A DNA stretch of 64,000 nt. It comes from Mangrovimonas aestuarii (GTDB lineage: Bacteria; Bacteroidota; Bacteroidia; Flavobacteriales; Flavobacteriaceae). The first letter of the stretch is position 1. Each line of letters begins with the position of its first letter. Shown piece by piece: positions 1-8,218 of the stretch. The stretch covers positions 124,001-188,000 of the forward strand of contig NZ_JARACK010000003.1 in NCBI RefSeq assembly GCF_028767185.1, written 5' to 3'. Under the pieces are notes generated by a model. The model worked only from the letters and a program-made list of their open reading frames with translations. It did no database searches and had not been told where the DNA came from. The position numbers and the translations under genes are program-made.

Positions 1-454
1 TGTGGTTCTGAGCATTTAGTTTTACAACTCCATAAGCCTCAGGATTAGCAACCTTTTTGGTCCAGATTACGCTATCAGCATCCTCATCTAAATCAAAATT
101 GGCACGGATCAAAGTATCGGCATATGCAATTACTACTGGCCCGGACAAAGAATCCTTAGCACACATTATGGCATGACCAGTCCCAAGTGGATTATCTTGT
201 CGGTATATCGATGCTTTAGCTCCAAGACTTTCGGCCAATTGGGTCAGACTTTCTACTACATCGTCACCAAAAAACGCTGGGTCCCCCAAAACAAATGCAA
301 CCTCATCAATTGGTTGATTAAGAACTTTAGCAATATCCCTTACCAATCTATGTACAATAGGCTGTCCTGCAACCGGAATTAAAGGTTTTGGAACAGTTAG
401 GGTATGTGGTCGCAGGCGAGATCCTCTACCTGCCATAGGTACTATAATTTTCAT
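1..454 (-). CDS. Sugar-nucleotide transferase (NTP-transferase family), C-terminus cut by window
   Basis: Reading leftward from the ATG at 454, the protein begins MKIIVPMAGRGSRLRPHT and continues with a KPLIPVAGQP segment. This is the nucleotide-binding signature (GxG-x-RLRP, then KPL) of glucose-1-phosphate thymidylyl/uridylyltransferase-like enzymes, which activate sugar phosphates for surface polysaccharides. About 151 residues are present and the frame stays open to base 1, so the sugar-binding half lies outside the window. It follows dut and a polysaccharide flippase on the same strand, which fits a surface-glycan role. The exact sugar cannot be told from the N-terminus. Confidence 0.85.
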   Translation of the reverse strand, partial: MKIIVPMAGRGSRLRPHTLTVPKPLIPVAGQPIVHRLVRDIAKVLNQPIDEVAFVLGDPAFFGDDVVESLTQLAESLGAKASIYRQDNPLGTGHAIMCAKDSLSGPVVIAYADTLIRANFDLDEDADSVIWTKKVANPEAYGVVKLNAQNH

Positions 455-535
455 ATATGTTTTCCCGTGTAAACGGAGTTCTTATTAAGTTAAACTTTTA
501 AGATTTTATTTGTCATTTTAGGCATTTGGCCTTAC

Positions 536-970
536 TTACTTTACACCAGTACTACCAAACCCTCCTTCGCCACGAACTGTTTCAGTAAGTGCCTCTACCT
601 CTAGCCACTCGGCACGTTCATGCTTGGCTATAACCATTTGGGCAATGCGCTCACCATTTTCAATTGTAAAGGCTTCATTTGAGAGATTAACCAAAATCAC
701 TCCTATTTCACCCCGGTAATCAGCATCTACTGTTCCAGGAGCATTCAAAACAGTTATTCCCTTTTTGGCCGCAAGCCCGCTTCGAGGACGCACCTGAGCT
801 TCGTAACCAATGGGAAGTTCAATAAACAAACCTGTTTTTACAATGCTTCGTTCCAAAGGCTGTAAGGTTATTGGCTCAGCTATACAGGCTCTCAAATCCA
901 TTCCAGCCGAAGCTATGGTTTCATAACTTGGCAACTCATGCCCAGAAGTATTTATAATTTTTATTTGCAT
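536..970 (-). CDS. dut: dUTP diphosphatase
   Basis: This 144-residue protein has the trimeric dUTPase motifs in order: an N-terminal SAGMDLRA segment (motif 1), [11 protein letters not shown] (motif 2), [17 protein letters not shown] with the substrate-binding and catalytic Asp (motif 3), GERIAQMV (motif 4) and a C-terminal [10 protein letters not shown] (motif 5, the glycine-rich arm closing over the active site). It hydrolyses dUTP to dUMP and pyrophosphate, supplying dTMP synthesis and keeping uracil out of DNA. Length is normal. It lies 39 bp after the flippase gene and 81 bp before the nucleotidyltransferase, in the same direction, so co-transcription is likely. Confidence 0.97.
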   Translation of the reverse strand: MQIKIINTSGHELPSYETIASAGMDLRACIAEPITLQPLERSIVKTGLFIELPIGYEAQVRPRSGLAAKKGITVLNAPGTVDADYRGEIGVILVNLSNEAFTIENGERIAQMVIAKHERAEWLEVEALTETVRGEGGFGSTGVK

Positions 971-1009
971 AATTATATCGTATCTGAAAGACGTAGTCTT
1001 CCATATTTT

Positions 1010-2467
1010 TTAATTCCGTTTAATCAATCGGTTTATATCTTGTCGTTCTAGAGCATAAACCATTCCAGAAAACGCTAACAGTAACCCAACACCCACCAGA
1101 AGGTTATATCTAAACCCATAAAAGGATATGGCCGAAAACAAAACAGACACCACCAGGTAAGCTCCTATTTTCTTTAGGTTATACGGAATGGGATAATATT
1201 TTCTTCCTAACCAATACGAGATTACCATCATACTGGTATAAGCTGCTAACGTAGCGATGGCAGAACCACGATAGCTCATTATTGGAATCAACCAAAAATT
1301 AAGCCCTAAAGTAATGATTGCTCCAAAGATAGAAATATATGCCCCAAACTTGGTACGATCCGTAATTTTATACCAAACCGACAGGTTATGGTATATGCCC
1401 AGACAAAAATTGGCCAACAAAATAACTGGCACAACCCACATTGCTTCCCAATACGAGGAACGTGTTACAATAAAAGGCTTCAATACATCGGCGAATACCA
1501 CAATCCCTAAAAACAACAACGCCCCCAAAGCGACAAAAAACTCCAGGATTTTAGCATAGTTTTTTTGCGGGTTTTCACTTTGTGCCTGACTGAAGAAAAA
1601 GGGTTCTATTCCCAGTTTATAAGCCGTCACAAAAAGGGTCATAAATACCGCTATTTTGTAACATGCAGAATACATCCCTATTTCTGTCATCGCTATATTT
1701 TTAGGCAATAGTTTCTCTAAAAGAATGCGGTCGAAGGTCTCGTTAATAGAAAATGCCACTCCAGCCAAAAGCACAGGAAACGCATAACGCATCATCTGTT
1801 TCCATAAATTGGCATTAAACTGATATTTGGCTTTTATATAAAAAGGCAATAAAAGCAATAATGTAACAGCACTTGCCGCCACATTTGCAATGAAAATATA
1901 ACTAATCTCAAAATTATCTTTGCAGATACTGTAGAACAAACCACTACCAAAAGAGAGGTCTTTTAACCATAATAGAAAAAAAAGGTTGAGACTTATATTA
2001 ACAACAACATTTACAATCTTTATTACAGCATACTGCACAGGTCTTCCTATAGCCCTTAACCAAGCAAAGGGAATGATTGCCATAGCATCCAGTAACAATA
2101 TCCAAATCACCAGTTTTATATAATCAACCCTAATATCTGTAAGATTGGCTATGGTATTTTGGAATAAATAACCCAGAATAAAAAATCCAAGTGAACTAAT
2201 CACTAACGACATCACCGATGTACCAACTACCTTTTCCTTATCTGCTTCTTTATTGTAAAACCTAAAAAAAGCCGTCTCCATCCCATAAGCAAGGATAACA
2301 TTAAATAAGACAAAATAGGAAAAGATAAACGACACCTCTCCATAATCGGCACGTGAGGGAAGTACCCACACATAAAGGGGCACCAATAAAAAGCTAAGCA
2401 TTCTTGGCAAAACCGTTGCCAAGCCGTAGATAAAGGTTTGCTTAAAAAGAGTTTTAAGTGCGCTCAA
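1010..2467 (-). CDS. Polysaccharide/oligosaccharide flippase (MOP superfamily)
   Basis: The 485 residues contain roughly fourteen hydrophobic segments spread along the whole length, with few loops, and the start (ALKTLFKQTFIYGLATVLPRML) is typical of Wzx-like or lipid-II-flippase-like members of the MOP exporter superfamily. Such proteins move lipid-linked saccharides across the inner membrane. The neighbouring sugar-nucleotide transferase gene supports a role in surface polysaccharide assembly. No substrate can be assigned; a teichoic-acid or O-antigen type transporter is a generic alternative label. Confidence 0.85.
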   Translation of the reverse strand: MSALKTLFKQTFIYGLATVLPRMLSFLLVPLYVWVLPSRADYGEVSFIFSYFVLFNVILAYGMETAFFRFYNKEADKEKVVGTSVMSLVISSLGFFILGYLFQNTIANLTDIRVDYIKLVIWILLLDAMAIIPFAWLRAIGRPVQYAVIKIVNVVVNISLNLFFLLWLKDLSFGSGLFYSICKDNFEISYIFIANVAASAVTLLLLLPFYIKAKYQFNANLWKQMMRYAFPVLLAGVAFSINETFDRILLEKLLPKNIAMTEIGMYSACYKIAVFMTLFVTAYKLGIEPFFFSQAQSENPQKNYAKILEFFVALGALLFLGIVVFADVLKPFIVTRSSYWEAMWVVPVILLANFCLGIYHNLSVWYKITDRTKFGAYISIFGAIITLGLNFWLIPIMSYRGSAIATLAAYTSMMVISYWLGRKYYPIPYNLKKIGAYLVVSVLFSAISFYGFRYNLLVGVGLLLAFSGMVYALERQDINRLIKRN

Positions 2468-2558
2468 TAGGAATTGAAATATGGGGCTAAAAATATTGAA
2501 TTACACTAAGGTATAAAAGCATTTAACTCATTATTCCCCAAAAAGGGCATTGCAAATA

Positions 2559-3005
2559 TTAATCTTTCGAAGGCATCTCTATAACATTATCATATTTATG
2601 AAAAAATGCTTTTTTGCCTATACTGTAACGAATAAAACAAGTATTTGGATTAATACTATCTGATACCGCCAAAATACCGTCTGGAAATTGGTTACCATAT
2701 TCTGCCGTAGGATCATTACTCATAATGAAATCATTCTTTTCCTTAGCCACAAAAACAGCTCGATATTCCATTGGAGCATAGCCTCGATTTAAAGGAGAGG
2801 TTTCCCCTCTAAAATAAAGCGAATCTAATGAAACATCCTGCCGCAACGAATCTAAAGTTAATACAACAACATCTCTAAGATCTTTAGTGGAGGTTTCCAT
2901 CGTTACAGATTTTATCTTAAAAGGCGATTGTTCTTGAACGACTTTTGTTGATGAACAAGCCGCCATAATCAACACAATTAAAGTAATAATAAATAATCTG
3001 TACAT
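2559..3005 (-). CDS. Small lipoprotein of unknown function
   Basis: 148 residues. The N-terminus MYRLFIITLIVLIMAACSS is a lipoprotein signal with lipobox MAAC, so the mature protein starts at Cys17 and is membrane anchored, probably in the outer membrane. The rest is a soluble domain with many Asp and Ser residues and no motif I can name. It follows a larger lipoprotein gene by 51 bp on the same strand and may share its mRNA. I cannot assign a function. Confidence 0.75.
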   Translation of the reverse strand: MYRLFIITLIVLIMAACSSTKVVQEQSPFKIKSVTMETSTKDLRDVVVLTLDSLRQDVSLDSLYFRGETSPLNRGYAPMEYRAVFVAKEKNDFIMSNDPTAEYGNQFPDGILAVSDSINPNTCFIRYSIGKKAFFHKYDNVIEMPSKD

Positions 3006-3056
3006 CGTTAATTTTAAAGTTATATCAAGTTAAATTTCCTTCAATAAGGACAAACA

Positions 3057-4019
3057 CTATTCCACCTTAAAAACCAACATCAAGTTCTTTTTGGAAGGCT
3101 CAGGAACCTCAGAAATAAAAGCATACTTACCAGGTTTCAAATCCACATCAAAATACCCCTTGTTACCAGCCTGCATTTCCTGCACACCCCCCATAAAGGT
3201 TGACCCTGCCGGCCCCGGACTCATCATACCTTTAGGCTGAGTCCAATCCATCCAATGCTCTAAATCTTCAAGATTAGCCCCTTCTTCCAAAGCCACTAAA
3301 TGCACATCATGACCTACAAAATTGGCATGTGGTTCTTGATCTCCATATAGGACTTCGATTGTCTGAGCACCCTTTGTCATAGGAATGTTCAAGCTCATTC
3401 CCTCTGCCTTCGAAACCGTAACTACTCGAGTCGCGCTAGGTTCTTGCTTTTCACTAGCTGTTTCCGAGACCACTAAAGACTTTAACATGCCCATATCTGA
3501 ATGAAACTGGCCATTACTCATTTTAACATAGCACTCCATTAAATAATATCCAGGCTCAAGCTTAAGCGTTGTAACACTTGTTACTTTAGGCGAAATCAAG
3601 CCAGATCCTCCACAAATTACCACTTGACCAAACCATTCTGGCAAAGCTCCAAAAGACTCAAATCCCTCATTAGTCTTACCGGCACTCAACAAATCCATAC
3701 CATTTTGAAAAACAGGGATCACTTCATTTTTGTAATCGTCAATACGTTTTCCTTCCGGCAATTTTTCAAGAATAAAAAAATGAGGTTCAAACGAAAGGTT
3801 TTCGTATGTAAATGTCACCCAACCCGAAGGAATGCTGTCTGGAGCTTTAAACTCCATATGCTCTGTTTCCACATGCACGTCAGATGACAATGTAACCTTT
3901 GGTTCTTCCACAACAGGTTCTTCAACCGGGAGCTCTTGCTTTTTTTCAGACTTACAGCCTACTACAGCAAGCATTACCATGAAACCAATTATTTTTGCAC
4001 TATTTTTCAAAATATTCAT
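3057..4019 (-). CDS. Lipoprotein with duplicated cupredoxin-like domain
   Basis: 320 residues with a lipoprotein signal ending in VVGC (Cys22) and an acidic Pro/Glu/Val-rich linker at about 27-42. Two similar beta-rich halves follow (about 45-185 and 198-320), each having the pattern 'gWvtFty.N.s..pH', a long insertion with GM repeats, and 'pG.Y.' near the end. The first half has His80, Cys163, His173 and Met176/178, which could be copper ligands as in cupredoxins. The second half has His236 and His238 but no matching Cys. The copper assignment is inference; the duplication is visible by eye. A redox or metal role at the cell envelope is plausible. Confidence 0.6.
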   Translation of the reverse strand: MNILKNSAKIIGFMVMLAVVGCKSEKKQELPVEEPVVEEPKVTLSSDVHVETEHMEFKAPDSIPSGWVTFTYENLSFEPHFFILEKLPEGKRIDDYKNEVIPVFQNGMDLLSAGKTNEGFESFGALPEWFGQVVICGGSGLISPKVTSVTTLKLEPGYYLMECYVKMSNGQFHSDMGMLKSLVVSETASEKQEPSATRVVTVSKAEGMSLNIPMTKGAQTIEVLYGDQEPHANFVGHDVHLVALEEGANLEDLEHWMDWTQPKGMMSPGPAGSTFMGGVQEMQAGNKGYFDVDLKPGKYAFISEVPEPSKKNLMLVFKVE

Positions 4020-4289
4020 AACAAACTGTTTTACTGTTTCTTAACCACTATCAAGTTACGCATTGTCCTACATTTTTCAAATTTTAGAATGAAAAATCAT
4101 TCCATTGAAAAGCCTTTGAAACGTTATAACAAGGAGAGGTTGCGACATGGTTATGTTTCCTAGTGCAAGCGGGAACTGAATACATAATGCTCCTAACCCC
4201 TCTGGAAACAGACTGCTACGTTGCGCTCCAAAAACCCAATTGGCAATGACACATAATTTTCTGTTCAGAAACAAAAAAAAGAAAAGTTT

Positions 4290-4316
4290 CGTCAACCTGA
4301 ATTTGTTTCAGGTTCC
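4290..4316 (+). repeat. Palindromic dispersed repeat, copy 1
   Basis: An 8-bp perfect stem AACCTGAA (4294-4301) and TTCAGGTT (4307-4314) encloses the loop TTTGT. It is flanked by CGTCA on the left and TCCC on the right. The core CTGAA-yTTGT-TTCAG is shared with the copies at 11721 and 12115, with compensating changes in the outer stem pairs, which argues for selection on the hairpin. Confidence 0.75.
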
Positions 4317-4451
4317 CTTAGCACTTTTACACATAGCTATAAATTCTGAAAAAAATCACCATGTTTTAATTAATCGAAAATCAGAGCTAGAACACTCAAA
4401 TAATAATCCATATAGCGTTAAGAGATATCTCGGCATTCTATATAATTCCTT

Positions 4452-4459
4452 TACATTTG
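4452..4459 (+). promoter_or_regulatory. -7 promoter element (TACATTTG) for the ABC ATPase gene
   Basis: TACATTTG matches the Bacteroidota -7 consensus TAnnTTTG and ends 19 bp before the ATG at 4479. I see no TTG at the expected -33 distance. Confidence 0.5.
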
Positions 4460-4478
4460 CCCTAAAACTCGCAATAGC

Positions 4479-5435
4479 ATGTTAAAAGTCGATCAACTGA
4501 GTTTTGGCTACAACAACTCCCGTCAACTACACAACATTTCATTCACGCTAAAAGAAGGCGAGAACTTAGCTGTTATTGGCGAAAGCGGATCGGGAAAATC
4601 TACCTTATTAAAACTTCTTTACGGCACCTACGATCTGCACCATGGAGAAGTGTTCTGGAAAGACACCCAAGTATTGGGTCCTGCATTCAACCTCGTTATA
4701 GGCTATGACTTTATGAAATATGTATCACAAGAGTTCGACTTAATGCCTTTTACAACGGTAGCCGAAAACATAGGGCAATTCCTCTCTAACTTTTACCCAG
4801 AAGAGAAAAAGGAACGCATAGAAGAGCTGCTCAAAGTTGTTGAACTTTCTGAATTTTCCTCGACCAAAGTAAAATTCTTGAGCGGTGGACAAAAACAACG
4901 GGTAGCTTTAGCACGAGCCATGGCAAAGCGTCCAGAAATTTTACTTTTGGATGAACCCTTTAGCAATATTGATAACTTTAAAAAACAATCGTTAAGACGA
5001 AGTTTATTTCATTACCTGAAAGAAAACAATATCGCTTGTATTGTTGCTACTCACGATAAAGATGACGTTCTTGGTTTTGCAGACTCAATGATGGTTTTGA
5101 GCAAGGGAGAGTGTTTGGCTAAAGATCATCCGGAGCAACTATACCGTCGCCCCCAAAACGAATTGACTGCTGCTTTTTTTGGAGAGCACAATAGATTTAC
5201 CACTAAAGAACTAGATCTGAAAGATAGTCCTAACCATGACATTTTCATTTACGCTAATCAATTAGAGGTTAAGGAAAATACACCGTTACAGGCTACAGTA
5301 ATTGATAGTTATTTTAAAGGAAGTCATTACACGATAGAAGCGAGCTTCAACAACAAAACCATTTGGATTAATCACAAAGAGAATTTGGAGAAAGGTAAAA
5401 CGTTTTGCTTCAGAATTAAAGCAGGAGTACTATAA
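4479..5435 (+). CDS. ABC transporter ATP-binding protein with TOBE-like tail
   Basis: 318 residues. The Walker A motif GESGSGKST lies at about 36-44, the signature LSGGQKQRVALARA at about 135, Walker B LLLLDEPF at about 155 and the switch His in ATHDKDD near 188. Residues about 240-318 form an extra beta-rich segment like the TOBE domain of PotA/MalK/ThiQ-type importers. It would power substrate uptake or export at the inner membrane, but no permease or binding-protein gene is adjacent, so partner and substrate are unknown. The gene ends 6 bp inside the convergent next gene. Confidence 0.9.
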   Translation: MLKVDQLSFGYNNSRQLHNISFTLKEGENLAVIGESGSGKSTLLKLLYGTYDLHHGEVFWKDTQVLGPAFNLVIGYDFMKYVSQEFDLMPFTTVAENIGQFLSNFYPEEKKERIEELLKVVELSEFSSTKVKFLSGGQKQRVALARAMAKRPEILLLDEPFSNIDNFKKQSLRRSLFHYLKENNIACIVATHDKDDVLGFADSMMVLSKGECLAKDHPEQLYRRPQNELTAAFFGEHNRFTTKELDLKDSPNHDIFIYANQLEVKENTPLQATVIDSYFKGSHYTIEASFNNKTIWINHKENLEKGKTFCFRIKAGVL

Positions 5436-5885
5436 CAACGAAAGCACTTCCATAGACTCTCCCCGAAAAGCGACACTATCTCCAACACTTTTGGAAAGCA
5501 ACAACTGTCCTATTGGACTATTGGGAGAAATGGCATAAAATGTTTTACCACCAACATACAACTCCCCAGAGCTAACTGCCACGAAATAATTGGCCTTATT
5601 GGTAACTACCACACTTCCCAAACAAATGGCTTGAGTTGTTTTGGAAGTATCTATTTTACTCAAGACCTCTTGAAGCTTCTGTATTTCTGACAATTGCACC
5701 CCAGCTTTTTCGCGCTCTAACTGCACCATGGCCCGACCCGTTTCGTGTTTATCGCCCGCGCTGCTTTTTGTTTCACTTTGCAATGATTCTTCCAAGCCCG
5801 AAATAGTACGCAGAACACTATTCAAACGCTCTTGGACCTTGTTCTTGCACTGATCGTACAACTCTTGTTTTACAGATATATCCAT
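5430..5885 (-). CDS. GreA/GreB-like protein of unknown function
   Basis: 151 residues. The N-terminal half (1-80) is charged and helical with heptad-like spacing, consistent with a coiled coil. The C-terminal half (about 85-150) contains GSVVV, an 'AISPNSPIGQLLLSKSVGD' segment and a final small beta strand, as in the FKBP-like C-terminal domain of transcript-cleavage factors GreA/GreB, where 'SP.G.AL.GK..GD' is typical. Homologues in this family are often mislabelled 3-oxoacyl-ACP synthase; no ketoacyl synthase feature is present. A role with RNA polymerase is inferred from the fold only. It starts 1 bp after the FAD oxidoreductase gene, so the two are probably co-transcribed. Confidence 0.7.
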   Translation of the reverse strand: MDISVKQELYDQCKNKVQERLNSVLRTISGLEESLQSETKSSAGDKHETGRAMVQLEREKAGVQLSEIQKLQEVLSKIDTSKTTQAICLGSVVVTNKANYFVAVSSGELYVGGKTFYAISPNSPIGQLLLSKSVGDSVAFRGESMEVLSLL

Positions 5886-6998
5886 TTAAACTAATTCTGC
5901 CAATTCCCTACCTATTTCACTACCAATAGCAATACCCATACCTCCCAATCGAACACCACAAAACACGTGATTGGAAAGTTGCTTTACTACAGCTTTCTTT
6001 TGAGCCCCCATCCCCATAATACCACTCCAACGATAATCAACTTCAAAATCATATTCGGGAAGAATACAGCTTTTAAGTATTTCTTCTAATCGATTTTGAA
6101 TCAAATCAGTTGTTCCTAATTCTGAAGTCTCTTCTCCCTTGAAGTCCAAATTTCTACCGCCCCCAAATAAAATCCTCTTGTCTATATTTCTGAAATAATA
6201 ATACCCTCTATCCATGTGGAACGTTCCCTTTATTTTGAGGTTCTCAATCGGTTTTGTGATGAGCACTTGCGACCTTGCCGGAACAACAGCTTCATCAATT
6301 AATTGAGACGCAAAACCATTTGTAGTGATTAAAAGTCGGGATGTTTTAAAATCAGCAACATTAGTGTTTACAAACACAACTTCATTCGCTTCCAAAAATC
6401 CTTTCACTTCAACGCTGTTCAATATTTTCACACCTTTACTTTGCACCAATTTCAATAATTCCGACATCATTTTACCGGTATTCAACTGTCCTTCAAAAGG
6501 GGTATACAAACACTTGCCCTGAACTTGACCAAACCCGAAAGGAACATCCTTATCATAATACACTTGCGAATTAAAAACGGATTTCAACAATTCATTTACG
6601 TCATCAAGCTTTCTTAAGCATCGATCTAAAAGTTCAGTATCCTTTAAACCAAACAATTCATATCCACCATGCTGTTGATAACCTATAGCATCATCACCTA
6701 ATGTTTCCCTTAAAAGCTGGAGACCTCGAGCTCGCTTTTCAACCAAAGCTACCACCTCTGCTTCACTATGTTTATTTAAATCTTCCAAAAGCTCACTGAC
6801 ACTACCAAAGCAAGCAAAGCCAGCATTCTTGGTGCTCGCTCCAGAAGGAAGCACACCTCGTTCTAAAACCAACACCTTCGCTTTCGGGCGCTTTAATTTT
6901 AAGTGCAACGCAGCACTAAGACCTACAATACCACTCCCAACTATAGTGAAATCTACGTTGCTAAACCATGAATCGAATTCCCAATATGAAAGTTCCAT
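5886..6998 (-). CDS. FAD-dependent oxidoreductase (DAO family)
   Basis: 370 residues. An N-terminal Rossmann fold has the dinucleotide motif GSGIVGLSAALHL at about residues 22-34, an acidic strand end (VLERG) and a KNAGFACFG segment typical of D-amino-acid-oxidase-like flavoenzymes that oxidise amines or amino acids. The C-terminal part carries GGGRNLDF and a final GGMGIAIGSEIGRELAEL FAD-contact motif. The substrate cannot be assigned. It is the first gene of a two-gene unit with the Gre-like protein. Confidence 0.88.
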   Translation of the reverse strand: MELSYWEFDSWFSNVDFTIVGSGIVGLSAALHLKLKRPKAKVLVLERGVLPSGASTKNAGFACFGSVSELLEDLNKHSEAEVVALVEKRARGLQLLRETLGDDAIGYQQHGGYELFGLKDTELLDRCLRKLDDVNELLKSVFNSQVYYDKDVPFGFGQVQGKCLYTPFEGQLNTGKMMSELLKLVQSKGVKILNSVEVKGFLEANEVVFVNTNVADFKTSRLLITTNGFASQLIDEAVVPARSQVLITKPIENLKIKGTFHMDRGYYYFRNIDKRILFGGGRNLDFKGEETSELGTTDLIQNRLEEILKSCILPEYDFEVDYRWSGIMGMGAQKKAVVKQLSNHVFCGVRLGGMGIAIGSEIGRELAELV

Positions 6999-7050
6999 AG
7001 GTATAAAAATACAGTTTTATAGTATTGGTTCATCACTTAGAATAATGGAC

Positions 7051-7079
7051 AAAAAAAATTCCGCGATTGCGGAATTTTT
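7051..7079 (-). terminator. Intrinsic terminator after bioB
   Basis: AAAATTCCGC (7055-7064) and GCGGAATTTT (7069-7078) form a perfect stem with loop GATT. On the minus strand the stem is followed by a run of T, so it ends the leftward biotin operon 22 bp after the bioB stop. Confidence 0.9.
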
Positions 7080-7100
7080 AAATGTATCTGTAATCGGTTG

Positions 7101-8186
7101 TTATTTCGATTTTTGTCTCGCCAACTCGTTACGCTCAATTTTGTGCTCCGGGCGTGACCATTTTGGTTTTTCTCCCAAAGCTTGGAATTGTGAATCCTCG
7201 GCTTCTACCGTTTCAGGCTGCATCTTTTTAATAAAAGGCTTTTGAGGGTTTAAGCCCAACATCTTGAACATTTCCATATCCTCATTTACGTCTGGATTTG
7301 GAGTTGTAAGTAACTTATCACCAGCAAAAATAGAGTTCGCTCCTGCAAAGAAACACATAGCTTGCCCTTCACGGCTCATTTGAGTACGCCCAGCACTTAA
7401 ACGTACTTGGGTTTCTGGCATCACAATTCGGGTTGTAGCCACCATTCTGATCATTTCCCAGATTTCAACCGGTTTTTGATCTTCCATTGGTGTTCCATCA
7501 ACTGCTACCAACGCATTAATTGGCACTGATTCTGGCTGTGGATTCAAAGTTGATAAAGCTACCAGCATTCCTGCACGATCTTCAATGCTTTCTCCCATCC
7601 CGATAATTCCACCACTACATACAGTTACATTGGTTTTACGAACGTTATCGATAGTTTGCAAACGATCTTCGTAACCTCTTGTAGAAATAACCTCTTTGTA
7701 ATATTCTTCAGATGAATCCAAGTTATGGTTGTAAGCATACAATCCAGCTTCTGCCAAACGCTGCGCTTGGTTTTCGGTAAGCATCCCAAGTGTACAACAA
7801 ACCTCCATATCCAGTTTGTTGATAGTACGTACCATTTCCAATACTTGATCAAACTCCTCACCGTCTTTTACGTTTCTCCAAGCCGCTCCCATACATACAC
7901 GAGAACTTCCCGAAGCCTTAGCACGCAACGCCTGAGCTTTTACATGGTTAACAGTCATCAAGTCGTTCCCCTCAACATCGGTATGGTAACGTGCCGCTTG
8001 CGGACAGTAACCACAGTCTTCCGGGCATCCTCCAGTTTTTATTGAAAGTAAGGTTGAAACTTGTACAGTATTCGGATCGTGGTGCTCACGGTGAAGGGTT
8101 GCTGCTTCGTAAAGCAGGTCCATCATTGGCTTATTGTATATCTCTAGAATTTCTTCTTTCGTCCAGTTGTGTCTTATCTCACTCAT
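7101..8186 (-). CDS. bioB: Biotin synthase
   Basis: 361 residues. The radical-SAM cluster motif C-x3-C-x2-C is at Cys54, Cys58 and Cys61 (GGCPEDCGYCPQ), followed by conserved BioB segments including CMGAAWR, YNHNLDSS, CSGGIIGMGE, RLSAGR and FFAGANSIF. The enzyme inserts sulfur into dethiobiotin using S-adenosylmethionine and 4Fe-4S and 2Fe-2S clusters, the last step of biotin synthesis. The C-terminal tail after residue 320 is charged and slightly longer than in E. coli BioB. It is the last gene of the biotin operon and is followed by a strong terminator. Confidence 0.98.
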   Translation of the reverse strand: MSEIRHNWTKEEILEIYNKPMMDLLYEAATLHREHHDPNTVQVSTLLSIKTGGCPEDCGYCPQAARYHTDVEGNDLMTVNHVKAQALRAKASGSSRVCMGAAWRNVKDGEEFDQVLEMVRTINKLDMEVCCTLGMLTENQAQRLAEAGLYAYNHNLDSSEEYYKEVISTRGYEDRLQTIDNVRKTNVTVCSGGIIGMGESIEDRAGMLVALSTLNPQPESVPINALVAVDGTPMEDQKPVEIWEMIRMVATTRIVMPETQVRLSAGRTQMSREGQAMCFFAGANSIFAGDKLLTTPNPDVNEDMEMFKMLGLNPQKPFIKKMQPETVEAEDSQFQALGEKPKWSRPEHKIERNELARQKSK

Positions 8187-8218
8187 AGAATCGTTTCTAA
8201 AATTTGGTCAAAAATAAC

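Larger units (their letters stand above)
4020..4478. other. Intergenic region with decayed dispersed repeat
   Basis: This 459-bp stretch between divergent genes holds no ORF I would call; the short open frames here have no conserved look. It contains one palindromic repeat at 4294-4314, a near -7 promoter element for the ABC gene at 4452, and around 4130-4260 a piece resembling degenerate dispersed intergenic repeats (on the minus strand it includes TGTCATTGCC and GGAGCGCAACGTAGCAGTCTG-like text). Nothing else stands out. Confidence 0.4.

Noticed and set aside
4077-4295. Short open frames in the 4.0-4.5 kb gap
   Set aside because: They span the decayed repeat and palindrome, have no family resemblance and unusual composition; treated as chance.
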